Positions 42,462 to 49,822 of a stretch of 54,177 nt of DNA are shown piece after piece. This DNA is from a virus. Each line of letters opens with the position of its first letter. The stretch's first letter is position 1. Under the pieces are notes generated by a model, which ran no database searches, had not been told where the DNA came from, and worked only from the letters and a program-made list of their open reading frames with translations. The translations under genes were made by a program, and so were the position numbers. The stretch spans positions 1 through 54,177 of the IMG/VR virus record IMGVR_UViG_2162886007_000039. One strand, given 5' to 3'.

Positions 42462-43286
42462 ATGAGAACACTCACAATAAGCCAAGTCCGAGAAATGCAG
42501 CACGGCGAAATTATCCCGGCTGTCCAAGGCCGAATCAAAAAGGTTTTTGACCAGAAACGATCAGAACCGGGAGCGCCTAATCAGTGGGTGCTGCAAAACT
42601 TTGTCCTACAGGACGACAACGAGGAAATCTATGTTACCTGGGGCGGGGACGACGATCTTTCCACGATCGAAGGGCGTCTAGTCTCGCTTGAATGCTCGGA
42701 AACGAAACACGGTTTGACCGGAGTTAAGCGGGACATTACCACGAAACGAGGTAAGACCTACGAAGGAATCAAGTTGACCGGCTCATGCAAAATCCGAGTG
42801 ATTGAAGAGGCGGTAGCGAGATACGGGCCTCGAACCGAAGTGCTCGATCCTGAAAACATTCCCCCAACAGGAGGCGGGGATTCACGAGTACAAAGCGGAA
42901 AGGACAGCCAGATCGGACGCGACGACGAGGCTGCTAGTTCCCCGCCTCCTACTAAATGGGGAATCCCTGACAAGACAGCAGTCTTGGCAGGAGGATGGAT
43001 AGGAATGGAGTCTCAACTAACTCCTAACGATCCAGACCAGCAACAACTTGATAATATCCTCAAAGCGCGCAAACATCTGATGCAAGCCGCCAATCTCTAC
43101 AATTTGTGCGTGCAATGCGTCGATAGTGCTATCGCGCCAACACTGCCACCAATCGCCAGAACAAGCGAGCAGTTTCAGGCAACTCTAGCGTCAATCTGGA
43201 TTGAGGCTTCATCCAGACGTTCAGAAGACGGAATTAAATGGTTTAGCTACATAGACATGATGCCAACGAAGCCGATTCAAAAATGA
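42462..43286 (+). CDS. OB-fold ssDNA-binding-like protein
   Basis: 274 aa. Residues 15-110 have OB-fold strand order: GEIIPAVQGRIKKVFDQK, QNFVLQDDNEEIYVTWGG, IEGRLVSLECSE, GKTYEGIKLTGSCKI, as in single-strand DNA-binding and RPA-like phage proteins. Residues 125-175 are a disordered linker. C-terminal 90 residues are helical. Likely acts at replication with the initiator and the nucleases near it. Confidence 0.55.
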   Translation: MRTLTISQVREMQHGEIIPAVQGRIKKVFDQKRSEPGAPNQWVLQNFVLQDDNEEIYVTWGGDDDLSTIEGRLVSLECSETKHGLTGVKRDITTKRGKTYEGIKLTGSCKIRVIEEAVARYGPRTEVLDPENIPPTGGGDSRVQSGKDSQIGRDDEAASSPPPTKWGIPDKTAVLAGGWIGMESQLTPNDPDQQQLDNILKARKHLMQAANLYNLCVQCVDSAIAPTLPPIARTSEQFQATLASIWIEASSRRSEDGIKWFSYIDMMPTKPIQK

Positions 43287-43639
43287 AAACGGCAGCAAAA
43301 AAAGTGTTTGACGAAATGAACGGTTTTCCTGAATACGCACGCTACGTATCTTCGGATGAATGGCGTCGTTGTAGGACGCGATTCTTACGCACGAGTGATA
43401 GGGTTCGGAGGATGGTAAAGAAATATCACCGGATCATCTGCGAATTTTGCCACTCGGATTCTAAATTCAATCTGCACCACAAAACATACAAACGTCTAGG
43501 CAAGGAACGCGCCACGGACCTCATTATCCTATGCGATCACTGCCACCAAACGGTTCATGATTTAGCTAAAAAAGTCGGAATCGAATCCGCAACAAGACAT
43601 GTCCGAAAGGCTTTTCTTGCTAGGAAAGGAAGATTCTAA
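43283..43639 (+). CDS. HNH nuclease
   Basis: 118 aa. Zn/HNH motif: CEFCHSDSKFNLHHKTYKRLG then LIILCDHCHQTVHDL (Cys2...HH...Cys-x2-Cys-H). This is the standard HNH endonuclease, here with two Cys pairs. It follows the OB-fold gene, so a recombination or packaging role is possible, or mobile. Confidence 0.75.
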   Translation: MKTAAKKVFDEMNGFPEYARYVSSDEWRRCRTRFLRTSDRVRRMVKKYHRIICEFCHSDSKFNLHHKTYKRLGKERATDLIILCDHCHQTVHDLAKKVGIESATRHVRKAFLARKGRF

Positions 43640-43642
43640 GCA

Positions 43643-43873
43643 ATGAGCTACGAACGACGATCACAAATCTACGTTACACATGAGATCGGAACGCGCCTGT
43701 TCTTGGTCAGAGATTTGCATCCAGAATTTTTTACGGTTGAAGATGTGGTAGGAAAAATATTGAACGAATCAATCGAGCGGGACTACCCCGAAGTTATCGA
43801 ACTCGAAAAGAAACTCGCGCAGGTAAAAAGAGAAGCGATAGAAAAAGCAAAAAACACAGAGGGAAAACTATGA
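43643..43873 (+). CDS. Small helical/RHH-like protein
   Basis: 76 aa: SQIYVTHEIGTRLFLVRDLH then EDVVGKILNESIERDYPEVIELEKKL. A beta-then-helices layout like ribbon-helix-helix proteins plus a C-terminal coiled coil. Unrecognised but plausibly DNA-binding. 3-nt gap before, 4-nt overlap after. Confidence 0.45.
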   Translation: MSYERRSQIYVTHEIGTRLFLVRDLHPEFFTVEDVVGKILNESIERDYPEVIELEKKLAQVKREAIEKAKNTEGKL

Positions 43874-44427
43874 AAAAACTGATACTAATACTAACGCTGG
43901 CGTTTGTCAGCATCACGCACGCGCAACAACTCATCGATCTGACCCCTGGCGGGTTTAATGTTGATGAGGGGTTGCCTCCCGCGTTCTTCGAGTTGCAGGA
44001 ACAAATCTTTTTCGATGAGGCCGCACACGGTTTTTTTGATCTGCCAGAAGGACAATTCTATTTCGATGGATGGGTGAGCATGTTCGGAGAGCTCGATGGC
44101 GGAACTTACTTTTTCACCGACTTGTTTGGACGCGATACGCCCAGCGCATCGATTTGGTGGGACTTCAGACATACCACTTGGACGCTTACCATGATCGATG
44201 TTTGGGGTCGAAAATCGGACGGAACTGCTTGGGAACATATCTATGCAGTTAGACCAAATAAAGCCAGGAAAAGCCAGCCTGAACTTGTAACCGTAGATGG
44301 TATGACATTTATCCAGGGCATCTCTTTCTATGGCGGCACTGGCAGGCAGCGACCTGGGGTGAAACAACAACCGATCTTACTCAAGAACATATCGCAATAC
44401 TTCTATAACATGAAGCAAGGAAAATGA
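43870..44427 (+). CDS. Exported protein
   Basis: 185 aa with a Sec signal (MKKLILILTLAFVSITHA then QQLID). Mature region is acidic and aromatic (FFDEAAHGFFDLPEGQFYFD) with beta strands. Overlaps the previous stop (ATGA). Second exported protein in the early operon. Confidence 0.6.
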   Translation: MKKLILILTLAFVSITHAQQLIDLTPGGFNVDEGLPPAFFELQEQIFFDEAAHGFFDLPEGQFYFDGWVSMFGELDGGTYFFTDLFGRDTPSASIWWDFRHTTWTLTMIDVWGRKSDGTAWEHIYAVRPNKARKSQPELVTVDGMTFIQGISFYGGTGRQRPGVKQQPILLKNISQYFYNMKQGK

Positions 44428-44624
44428 GATACTACAAACTTTGGAAAGTGAAAAATGGTTGGCTGGCAACTGACCATAGGTGCGTTCCGGATGGAGTAGA
44501 TGGCAGAGGATACGACATGGACAACTGCACAATCCATCATTCTCTTAGAGCCTTTGCTGACTACGTAGCTAAGAGCGAAAAGAAACCCGCCGCCAGGTCC
44601 GCGAAATTGAGGGTAGCTGCATAA
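44424..44624 (+). CDS. Hypothetical small protein
   Basis: 66 aa: MRYYKLWKVKNGWLATDHRC then VDGRGYDMDNCTIHHSLRAF. Coupled to the previous gene by a 4-nt overlap. Unknown. Confidence 0.5.
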   Translation: MRYYKLWKVKNGWLATDHRCVPDGVDGRGYDMDNCTIHHSLRAFADYVAKSEKKPAARSAKLRVAA

Positions 44625-44894
44625 ATGAAACGGTCTCCTATCAGAACAGTAAGCAAACAACGAGCAAAAGATTTGCGCGCCTATTACATAATGAAGCCGA
44701 TATTTCTGCATGCTTATCCTGTCTGTCAGATGCCTACCTGCTGCAATCCATCGACTCAGATTCATCACAAGATGGGAAGGCGAAGAAACCTACTGACCGA
44801 GAAATTTTACATGATGGCTATATGCCAAGAGTGCCATACTTGGATACACGAGAACGCTAACGAAGCGCGGAGGCGAGGACTGCTATTGATATGA
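44625..44894 (+). CDS. HNH-type nuclease (small phage type)
   Basis: 89 aa. KRSPIRTVSKQRAKDLRAYY, then CQMPTCC, IHHKMGRRRNLL, and CQECHTWIHENANEARRRG: the small phage HNH family with two CxxC motifs (Cas9-like HNH/Ref-type layout). Starts directly after the previous TAA. May be a nuclease at recombination or mobile. Confidence 0.6.
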   Translation: MKRSPIRTVSKQRAKDLRAYYIMKPIFLHAYPVCQMPTCCNPSTQIHHKMGRRRNLLTEKFYMMAICQECHTWIHENANEARRRGLLLI

Positions 44895-45265
44895 ACTTTG
44901 AAGTCATAGATAGACCGAAAACCAACCGGCACCGGCTCAAGAATGAGCTCGATTACGACAACCATCTCGAAGCCGCTTTGTTAAACACGTTAGGCACTGG
45001 GCGAGCAATCAGGGTCACGCTCTCAATGTTCCACTGTTCGCCAGCGAAAGGTCGGCTCTGGATGAAAGGTTATCGTGTTAAGCATCGTGTGTTAGAAGAC
45101 AAGGAACACGTAGGCGCCTGGGTCGAACGGGAAGATGAACCAGAAGAAGGCGATTACAGATGCAGCGGTGCCAATTATCATCTACCTAGTTGCGGAGGAA
45201 CATGCGGGCAAGATCACGGGGATGGTTCGGTTGATTCCCAGCAATTTGATTTATTTGAATTATGA
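44891..45265 (+). CDS. Hypothetical protein
   Basis: 124 aa. Acidic region and a Cys/His cluster (YHLPSCGGTCGQDHGD) near the C-terminus. 4-nt overlaps. Unknown. Confidence 0.5.
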   Translation: MNFEVIDRPKTNRHRLKNELDYDNHLEAALLNTLGTGRAIRVTLSMFHCSPAKGRLWMKGYRVKHRVLEDKEHVGAWVEREDEPEEGDYRCSGANYHLPSCGGTCGQDHGDGSVDSQQFDLFEL

Positions 45266-45465
45266 ATTTCGGCGTGACAATGAGTGTTGATGCGTCGAGG
45301 GCGCACAGGGATCATGGTTGTTCCTCGGTGCGCCCGAAATTTACGTGTGAAGCTGCAATGAAAGAGAGATGCGACGAGCAAGGTCATGACTTTGAAAACT
45401 GTTGCTCGATCTGGTTTGAAATTTACAAAAAATGTAAATGGTGCGGATACATTAAGCCGTATTAG
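45262..45465 (+). CDS. Cys-rich small protein
   Basis: 67 aa with seven Cys (FTCEAAMKERCDEQGHDFENCC, KKCKWCGY). Possibly zinc-binding. Its DNA carries an 8-bp inverted repeat GGGCGCAC/GTGCGCCC. Unknown function. Confidence 0.45.
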   Translation: MNFGVTMSVDASRAHRDHGCSSVRPKFTCEAAMKERCDEQGHDFENCCSIWFEIYKKCKWCGYIKPY

Positions 45466-45502
45466 AAAACGCCTCACTCTTACTATCGAAAATATCGAAA
45501 AT

Positions 45503-45949
45503 ATGAAAACAAGAACAGCGGCCTTAATAGCCGCAATCATAGGAACGGCTGCGCTAGTGGCGCAGGGAGAGGTAGCAACATCGAACGTGGCATATTGGGA
45601 TGCCAGAATTTGCCCTAACGCAGTCTCGGTCATAGTCACACAACGCACAATCGGACCGGGAACATGGGTCGTAAACGGTGTTGCCAACATAGTCTACACA
45701 AATGCAAACCCTGGTCACAATCAAGGAGTGGCTTTTATTGCAGATGTAACCACGCTGCAAACAACTCGACTCGACGGATATAGTTCCTTGCCTGGGACTG
45801 TGTTCACCTCAAAATATGGCTACCAGACCGGATCACCTCAACGCGTGATCACCGTGACTCGGCCAACGGTCGTCAATTTAGTGGTCTTTGTTGTCGTTGG
45901 CGCTGGCGACGCCAAAGCCTGGGGCAGCATCGTAGCCAGTAAACAGTAG
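45503..45949 (+). CDS. Exported protein
   Basis: 148 aa from the ATG at 45503 (longer frames from 45386 overlap the previous gene). Sec signal (MKTRTAALIAAIIGTAALVA then QG|EVA), mature part beta-rich (YWDARICPNAVSVIVTQR). No lipobox. Third exported protein of the operon. Confidence 0.55.
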   Translation: MKTRTAALIAAIIGTAALVAQGEVATSNVAYWDARICPNAVSVIVTQRTIGPGTWVVNGVANIVYTNANPGHNQGVAFIADVTTLQTTRLDGYSSLPGTVFTSKYGYQTGSPQRVITVTRPTVVNLVVFVVVGAGDAKAWGSIVASKQ

Positions 45950-45962
45950 TTCATTACTCACA

Positions 45963-45986
45963 CTGCATCGGCCAAGTCCGGTGCAG
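45963..45986. promoter_or_regulatory. 9-bp hairpin before the coiled-coil gene
   Basis: CTGCATCGG (45963-45971) pairs with CCGGTGCAG (45978-45986), one G.U wobble, 6-nt loop, 8 nt before the ATG at 45994. It could attenuate transcription or cover the ribosome site of the next gene. Confidence 0.4.
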
Positions 45987-45993
45987 CCTTGTT

Positions 45994-46476
45994 ATGAGTC
46001 ATACAGCAGCAGAAAATTGCAGACCAGAAGAATTCGATCCGACAAGCTTCGTTCCAATCGAAGATCAGATTGAATTGCGGCGCAGCGAGCAACCTTTGAC
46101 ACAGGAGTGGACGTGGGAGTCCCTTCGGAACTTAGTTAAAGAAATGGGATGGATCATAGCGGCTTCACAGATCAACGCCGCACTCGCCGCCGCAAAAGAG
46201 GTCGACAAGGTATCCAGGCGAGTTGAGGCAGGGTTACGAAAGCAACTTGCCGCCGAGCGGGAGCACGCCCAATCAATAAACGACGACTTGATCGCAACCA
46301 ATTCGTCACTCCGAACCGCACTCGCCGCCGAGCGGGAGAAGATGAAGCCGCTGGTGGATGCGCTGGAAGGTATACGCAATCATGCTGACGGTCATAATCG
46401 GAATCATTGCCTTGGATGTTCCTTTAGTTTCAACACGGCAACCGACGCGCTGGTAAAGATGAAGGAGGGGAAATGA
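45994..46476 (+). CDS. Coiled-coil protein
   Basis: 160 aa. Residues 50-120 are Ala/Glu/Leu-rich heptads (SQINAALAAAKEVDKVSRRVEAG, LAAEREHAQSINDDL). C-terminal CLGC near residue 140. Unknown; perhaps a structural or regulatory early protein. Confidence 0.5.
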   Translation: MSHTAAENCRPEEFDPTSFVPIEDQIELRRSEQPLTQEWTWESLRNLVKEMGWIIAASQINAALAAAKEVDKVSRRVEAGLRKQLAAEREHAQSINDDLIATNSSLRTALAAEREKMKPLVDALEGIRNHADGHNRNHCLGCSFSFNTATDALVKMKEGK

Positions 46477-46637
46477 GCAGAGAACAATGGAATGAATTGT
46501 ACCGGCGTTATCCCGGCGATGTGGTGAAACACCTTACAGCAACTGATGATTTGCTTTGTCTTTGGGCGGCGGAAGTGATTGAGAATCTCAGGCGGGATAA
46601 AGCTAAAGAGGTGAAGGAAGATGCACGGGAAACGTGA
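46473..46637 (+). CDS. 54-aa hypothetical protein
   Basis: MSREQWNELYRRYPGDVVKH then LTATDDLLCLWAAEVIENLR. Helical. Overlaps the previous gene as ATGA and the next by 17 nt. Unknown. Confidence 0.45.
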   Translation: MSREQWNELYRRYPGDVVKHLTATDDLLCLWAAEVIENLRRDKAKEVKEDARET

Positions 46638-46908
46638 CTCAGACTGTAACTGGGAACCGGAACTAGGATTGCAAATCTTGGCAGCAACACAGAAACCGCC
46701 GCATAACGAAGTCGTAATTTCCTGCTACATGGGCGTGACCCAACAGATGGTGAACTTGGATATACAAAGAGGACTGCGAAAGATCAGGCGAGCTTTGATG
46801 CGAGAGCCTGGGCTTTGGCAGGAGTTCTGCGATTACATGCAGAATGGGCATTCATCTCAGCGCACGGTTGGACGAGGAAGAAACGGTCACTCGCGCATTC
46901 ATTCATAG
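46621..46908 (+). CDS. Sigma-70 region-4-like HTH protein
   Basis: 95 aa. Residues 20-60 (LAATQKPPHNEVVISCYMGV then TQQMVNLDIQRGLRKIRRAL) have the layout of sigma-70 region 4: an A-T-Q-loop, GVTQQ helix, and a basic second helix. A stand-alone region 4 could be a phage transcription factor or anti-sigma partner. It is followed by the 46844 gene and the initiator. Good position for a regulator of the TTGAAC-class promoters, but unproven. Confidence 0.5.
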   Translation: MHGKRDSDCNWEPELGLQILAATQKPPHNEVVISCYMGVTQQMVNLDIQRGLRKIRRALMREPGLWQEFCDYMQNGHSSQRTVGRGRNGHSRIHS

Positions 46909-47092
46909 ATATATGCACGGGTTGATGGACGACGAGGATAAATTCAGGATGGAACTAGTCCAGCGTGTAGCTGAGATCACGGACGGTATAGACTTGGATT
47001 CCGTCGCCGAGATTGTCTTTGCGATTAAAGCAGGCAAGTCGGTTGCGGTGATACGCAAGGACAACAGAATTAACTATTGGATTCACGAATGA
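46844..47092 (+). CDS. Hypothetical protein
   Basis: 82 aa. Overlaps the previous gene by 65 nt. Acidic/helical (TRAFIHRYMHGLMDDEDKFR) with AIKAGKSVAVIRKDNRINYW. Unknown. Followed by the initiator promoter. Confidence 0.5.
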   Translation: MGIHLSARLDEEETVTRAFIHRYMHGLMDDEDKFRMELVQRVAEITDGIDLDSVAEIVFAIKAGKSVAVIRKDNRINYWIHE

Positions 47093-47113
47093 TTCGATTC
47101 CCGAAAAAACCTC

Positions 47114-47142
47114 TTGCGTAATTAAATTCAACAAAGTATGAC
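47114..47142 (+). promoter_or_regulatory. Promoter of the initiator gene
   Basis: TTGCGT (47114-47119), 17-nt spacer, TATGAC (47137-47142), then 10 nt to the ATG at 47153. The -35 overlaps TGCGTA (47115-47120). An in-frame ATG at 47138 lies inside the -10 box, so the 47153 start is preferred. Confidence 0.6.
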
Positions 47143-47152
47143 AGTCAGCATT

Positions 47153-47938
47153 ATGTCTTACTCAAAGCTTTTCTCGTCAATCGTTCACTCATCTCTATGG
47201 ACAGAGCCAGATCATATTCGGCTGCTCTTTGTAACACTTCTCGCAATAGCTGATCGAGAAGGGAACGTTTGGGGTTCTCGACTAGGGCTTGAGAGGCTGG
47301 CAAATATCTCGTGGGATAAAGAGACTGATCGTAATCCGTGGGAGGCGTTGATGTCGCCGGATTCGGACAGTTCGGACCTGCTTCGGAACCCTGAGAACGA
47401 AGGGCGCCGAATCGAGGAGGTCCCCGGTGGCTTCCAAATCCTGAACTTTTTGTATTATCGCGCATTACGCAATGATGACGATCGCCGTGACCAAAACCGT
47501 CTCTCACAGCGGAGGCATAGAGCGAAAAAGTCAGCCGAGAGCCGTAATAAGCCAAAGTCAGCCACCGTCAGCCAAGATCAGCCAAACTCAGCCAGTGTCA
47601 ACCGGTGTCATCCTATCTCAGAAGCAGAGGCAGAAGCAGAGGCATATGTTCTTTCTTCGAAAGAAAGAACCAAAGAACGTTCTGGAGCAGAACGGCCTAA
47701 AGGCTTTTCGTCTCGGAAGAAAGAGTTAATGTCAGAATTGCGAACAATTCTTTCCAAACACGAAATGGCTGAGTTCGGGGACTTGTGGGCGAAACGCGTG
47801 AAACACTGCCCAAAAGCCGTGGCGTACGCAGTCGAAGACTACAAACTTCAGTCTCCAGACAGAAAATCAGCAATCAAAAACCGAGGGGCGTGGCTTACCG
47901 ACAGGCACGCTCGAGCCCTAGTCGAGATAAACCAATGA
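47153..47938 (+). CDS. Replication initiator / replisome organiser (lambda-O-like)
   Basis: 261 aa. The N-terminal MSYSKLFSSIVHSSLWTEPDH... FVTLLAIADREGNVWGSRLG matches phage replication initiators (a winged-helix domain, residues 8-80). The middle (KKSAESRNKPKSATVSQDQPN) is a low-complexity linker encoding the 10-bp DNA repeats at 47558-47613. The C-terminal 90 residues are helical and would bind helicase or its loader. Same overall plan as lambda O: DNA-binding domain, iterons inside the gene, partner domain. It lies 211 nt upstream of the DUF1064 nuclease. Confidence 0.65.
   Translation: MSYSKLFSSIVHSSLWTEPDHIRLLFVTLLAIADREGNVWGSRLGLERLANISWDKETDRNPWEALMSPDSDSSDLLRNPENEGRRIEEVPGGFQILNFLYYRALRNDDDRRDQNRLSQRRHRAKKSAESRNKPKSATVSQDQPNSASVNRCHPISEAEAEAEAYVLSSKERTKERSGAERPKGFSSRKKELMSELRTILSKHEMAEFGDLWAKRVKHCPKAVAYAVEDYKLQSPDRKSAIKNRGAWLTDRHARALVEINQ
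47531..47670 (+). other. Candidate replication origin: 10-bp iterons inside the initiator gene
   Basis: Starting at 47558, TCA(G/A/T)CC recurs every 10 bp exactly (47558, 47568, 47578, 47588, 47598, 47608), with a degenerate next unit at 47618; a further TCAGCC is at 47531. Then a 12-bp unit GAAGCAGAGGCA is repeated twice (47620-47643), and arms GTTCTTTC (47648-47655) and GAAAGAAC (47663-47670) form a hairpin. A 10-bp period is not a codon multiple, which favours DNA-level selection. No A+T-rich element is as clear as in lambda. Confidence 0.6.
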
Positions 47939-48129
47939 ACGAATCATTACGATCCTGGCTTGATAACTATGGCGATTCGTTATTGCGATGGGATCGCGGG
48001 ATGGTTGTAATCGAAAGTTATTACGAGAAAGAGTTTCGCGCTCTCGGCGGAGATATTCTGAAACTCGCCGCTTGCTTTGAGGATAATGGCGAAATGAACG
48101 GAGCAGTAGAAGATTACTTCAAAAACTAA
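47935..48129 (+). CDS. Hypothetical protein after the initiator
   Basis: 64 aa from the ATG at 47935 (overlaps the initiator stop). MNESLRSWLDNYGDSLLRWD... helical, acidic. Position suggests a helicase-loader or partner role, but no domain seen. Confidence 0.5.
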   Translation: MNESLRSWLDNYGDSLLRWDRGMVVIESYYEKEFRALGGDILKLAACFEDNGEMNGAVEDYFKN

Positions 48130-48135
48130 ATCTGT

Positions 48136-48591
48136 ATGATAAACCTCCCCAACGCCTCAAAATCGTTCCGAAGGGCTAACCCCGCTATCTTTACCCTCAA
48201 AACAAATTCAAACGCTGTAGAGGCCACTCCTAGCTCGTTTACGGGGCGGTCTATGAACCGTCATGAGAAAGAATTCTCGATAATTCTGGAGTCAGGGAAG
48301 CGAATCGGTGAGATTTCGTGGTGGGGCTACGAGGCAATCAAGCTGCGTTTGGCCGATCGGACGTGGTACACGCCAGACTTCTTCGTTATTCCAACCCATC
48401 TTGAATTCTTCGTTATTCCAACCCATCTTGAAGCTGGATTACGGGTTTCAGATTCCCCGAAGTTCATCGAAATCAAAGGCTTCAAGCGCGATGACGCGAT
48501 GGTCAAGTTCAAGTGCGCTCGAGAGATGTTCCCCTGGGCAAGCTTCGAAATGTGGAGCCGGGAAGGAGGATCATGGAATCGGATTATGTAG
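48136..48591 (+). CDS. DUF1064 family nuclease-like protein
   Basis: 151 aa. IGEISWWGYEAIKLRLADRTWYTPDFFVIP and KFIEIKGFKRDDAMVKFKCA... FPWASFEMW match the phage DUF1064 family (restriction-endonuclease-like fold, PD..EIKG). The 27-nt tandem duplication at 48379-48432 adds nine residues (FFVIPTHLE twice). Its last 15 codons (FEMWSREGGSWNRIM) reappear in altered form at 49067-49111 after a homing endonuclease gene. Confidence 0.65.
   Translation: MINLPNASKSFRRANPAIFTLKTNSNAVEATPSSFTGRSMNRHEKEFSIILESGKRIGEISWWGYEAIKLRLADRTWYTPDFFVIPTHLEFFVIPTHLEAGLRVSDSPKFIEIKGFKRDDAMVKFKCAREMFPWASFEMWSREGGSWNRIM
48379..48432 (+). repeat. Perfect 27-bp tandem duplication
   Basis: Two copies of 27 bp (48379-48405, 48406-48432) within the DUF1064 gene, in frame, each encoding FFVIPTHLE. 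Exact identity implies it is recent. It inserts between the conserved WYTPDF element and the EIKG element. Confidence 0.9.
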
Positions 48592-49106
48592 AAATTCCTC
48601 TTCGGACTCAAGGATTGGTTACTCTAGTATCACGCCAAGACTCAGATCGGGTATCTCGGCATGTTTGGTATGCTTCTGGCAAACTGGGCAAAACTGGTAG
48701 GCTTCGATACGCTCACAGGGCAATCAATGGTAAATCTCAGTTCCTCCACCATTTCATTTTGGAAATCGAAACCGGAAGTATAAAGCGTCCAGTAGATCAC
48801 ATCGACGGAAATGGACTCAATAACACACGAGAAAATCTAAGGATCACGACGCAATCATCGAACTGTCAACGCACATTTCCGAAACCCACGAACGGATTCC
48901 AAGGAATACAAAAACAACATAGCCTAGTAAATAAGTGGGTGGCATGCATTCGGATTGGAGGCAAAAACAAAAGATACCTTGGAAGCTTTTCTACTCCTGA
49001 AGAAGCAGCCACAGAGTACGATCTGGCGGCTCTGAAAATTCATGGCTCATTGGCAAAAAAACCAACTTCATGTGGTCAAAAATCGGGGGAAGCTGGGAGA
49101 GGATGA
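48573..49106 (+). CDS. AP2/HNH homing endonuclease
   Basis: 177 aa from the ATG at 48573, which overlaps the DUF1064 stop region. HNH part: HHFILEIETGSIKRPVDHIDGNGLNNTRENLRI (residues 60-95). AP2-like part: YLGSFSTPEEAATEYDLAALKIHG. The family usually ends HGxFAxxNF; here the zero frame turns to KKPTSCGQ after a run of seven A (49055-49061), while the -1 frame reads KKTNF and then MWSKIGGSWERMM. So either one A is missing or a -1 shift occurs. Confidence 0.75.
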   Translation: MESDYVEIPLRTQGLVTLVSRQDSDRVSRHVWYASGKLGKTGRLRYAHRAINGKSQFLHHFILEIETGSIKRPVDHIDGNGLNNTRENLRITTQSSNCQRTFPKPTNGFQGIQKQHSLVNKWVACIRIGGKNKRYLGSFSTPEEAATEYDLAALKIHGSLAKKPTSCGQKSGEAGRG

Positions 49107-49111
49107 TGTGA
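49067..49111 (+). pseudogene. Second copy of the DUF1064 gene 3' end
   Basis: In the -1 frame of the homing gene, 14 codons FMWSKIGGSWERMM and stop at 49109-49111 resemble FEMWSREGGSWNRIM, the end of the DUF1064 gene at 48544-48591. Interpreted as the original 3' end left behind after the homing gene arrived with its own adapted copy. The next gene starts GTG at 49108 inside this stop. Confidence 0.55.
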
Positions 49112-49299
49112 ATCCTAATCACTACGGTTGGGCGCAAGTCATAAAAGCTCTCCGCAAAACGAGGCAACGTGATCCTCATCAGCGCGAGCTCGATTTCAAC
49201 TGTCCAAATTGCGGATGGCCAGGAGAAAAGCGCACAATCACAAAGCACTACTTCGACAAAGTTTACGGCAAAAGCCACAAACCAAAGAAAACAAAATGA
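49108..49299 (+). CDS. Small zinc-type protein
   Basis: 63 aa from the GTG at 49108, overlapping the DUF1064 relic stop; the ATG at 49042 is in the homing gene and less likely. NPNHYGWAQVIKALRKTRQR, then NCPNCGWPGEKRTITKHY. One CxxC, basic. Originally the gene after DUF1064. Unknown. Confidence 0.45.
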   Translation: MNPNHYGWAQVIKALRKTRQRDPHQRELDFNCPNCGWPGEKRTITKHYFDKVYGKSHKPKKTK

Positions 49300-49508
49300 T
49301 CAATGACTTACCAAACGAAACAGCGTTCAACCTGAGAGGCGTCGAACGAGAAGAGGAATGCCCACTGTGCGGGGAGTGGATAACCTACGGTGACCAGCAG
49401 GATTGCGTCATTTGTCCCAGTTGTCAGAACACACTGGGGATCGACGTGGACGCGGACTTTGTAAACGGATCGTGGAGGAATTTAACGCACCTTTACGTGC
49501 CAAAATAA
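49296..49508 (+). CDS. Zinc-ribbon protein
   Basis: 70 aa from the ATG at 49296. CPLCGEWITYGDQQDCVICPSC gives two zinc pairs. N-terminal 20 residues acidic. Overlaps the previous gene by 4 nt. Unknown. Confidence 0.5.
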   Translation: MINDLPNETAFNLRGVEREEECPLCGEWITYGDQQDCVICPSCQNTLGIDVDADFVNGSWRNLTHLYVPK

Positions 49509-49526
49509 GCAAACCACAAAATCAAA

Positions 49527-49817
49527 ATGAACCACGACAGAGCAAACAGAAAATGGGATAAATACAAGGCGAACGGCAGACAGAAAAACAAGGAAGCTTG
49601 GCTAGGCAAACTTGATCTGCAACGAACCTACGAAGACATCCGGCGCGGAAAGATCACGCTCAGTAACGGAGAAACCGGAGTGATCATTGACCCCGATTAT
49701 CAGCGCGAATTACGCGCGCGGATACACCGTAAACGAGCGCAACTCAAAGTCCGAGGAGGCGCAGTCGATGAAGAAGATGATGAATCTTTGATTGCGTCCT
49801 TAAGGAATAAGATTTAA
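49527..49817 (+). CDS. Basic helical protein
   Basis: 96 aa: NRKWDKYKANGRQKNKEAWL then IHRKRAQLKVRGGAVDEEDD. Highly basic. Possible DNA-binding. Unknown. Confidence 0.45.
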   Translation: MNHDRANRKWDKYKANGRQKNKEAWLGKLDLQRTYEDIRRGKITLSNGETGVIIDPDYQRELRARIHRKRAQLKVRGGAVDEEDDESLIASLRNKI

Positions 49818-49822
49818 GAACT

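Noticed and set aside
48513-48572. Earlier start of the AP2/HNH gene at 48513
   Set aside because: These codons are the shadow of the DUF1064 end; the ATG at 48573 fits the HNH family start better.
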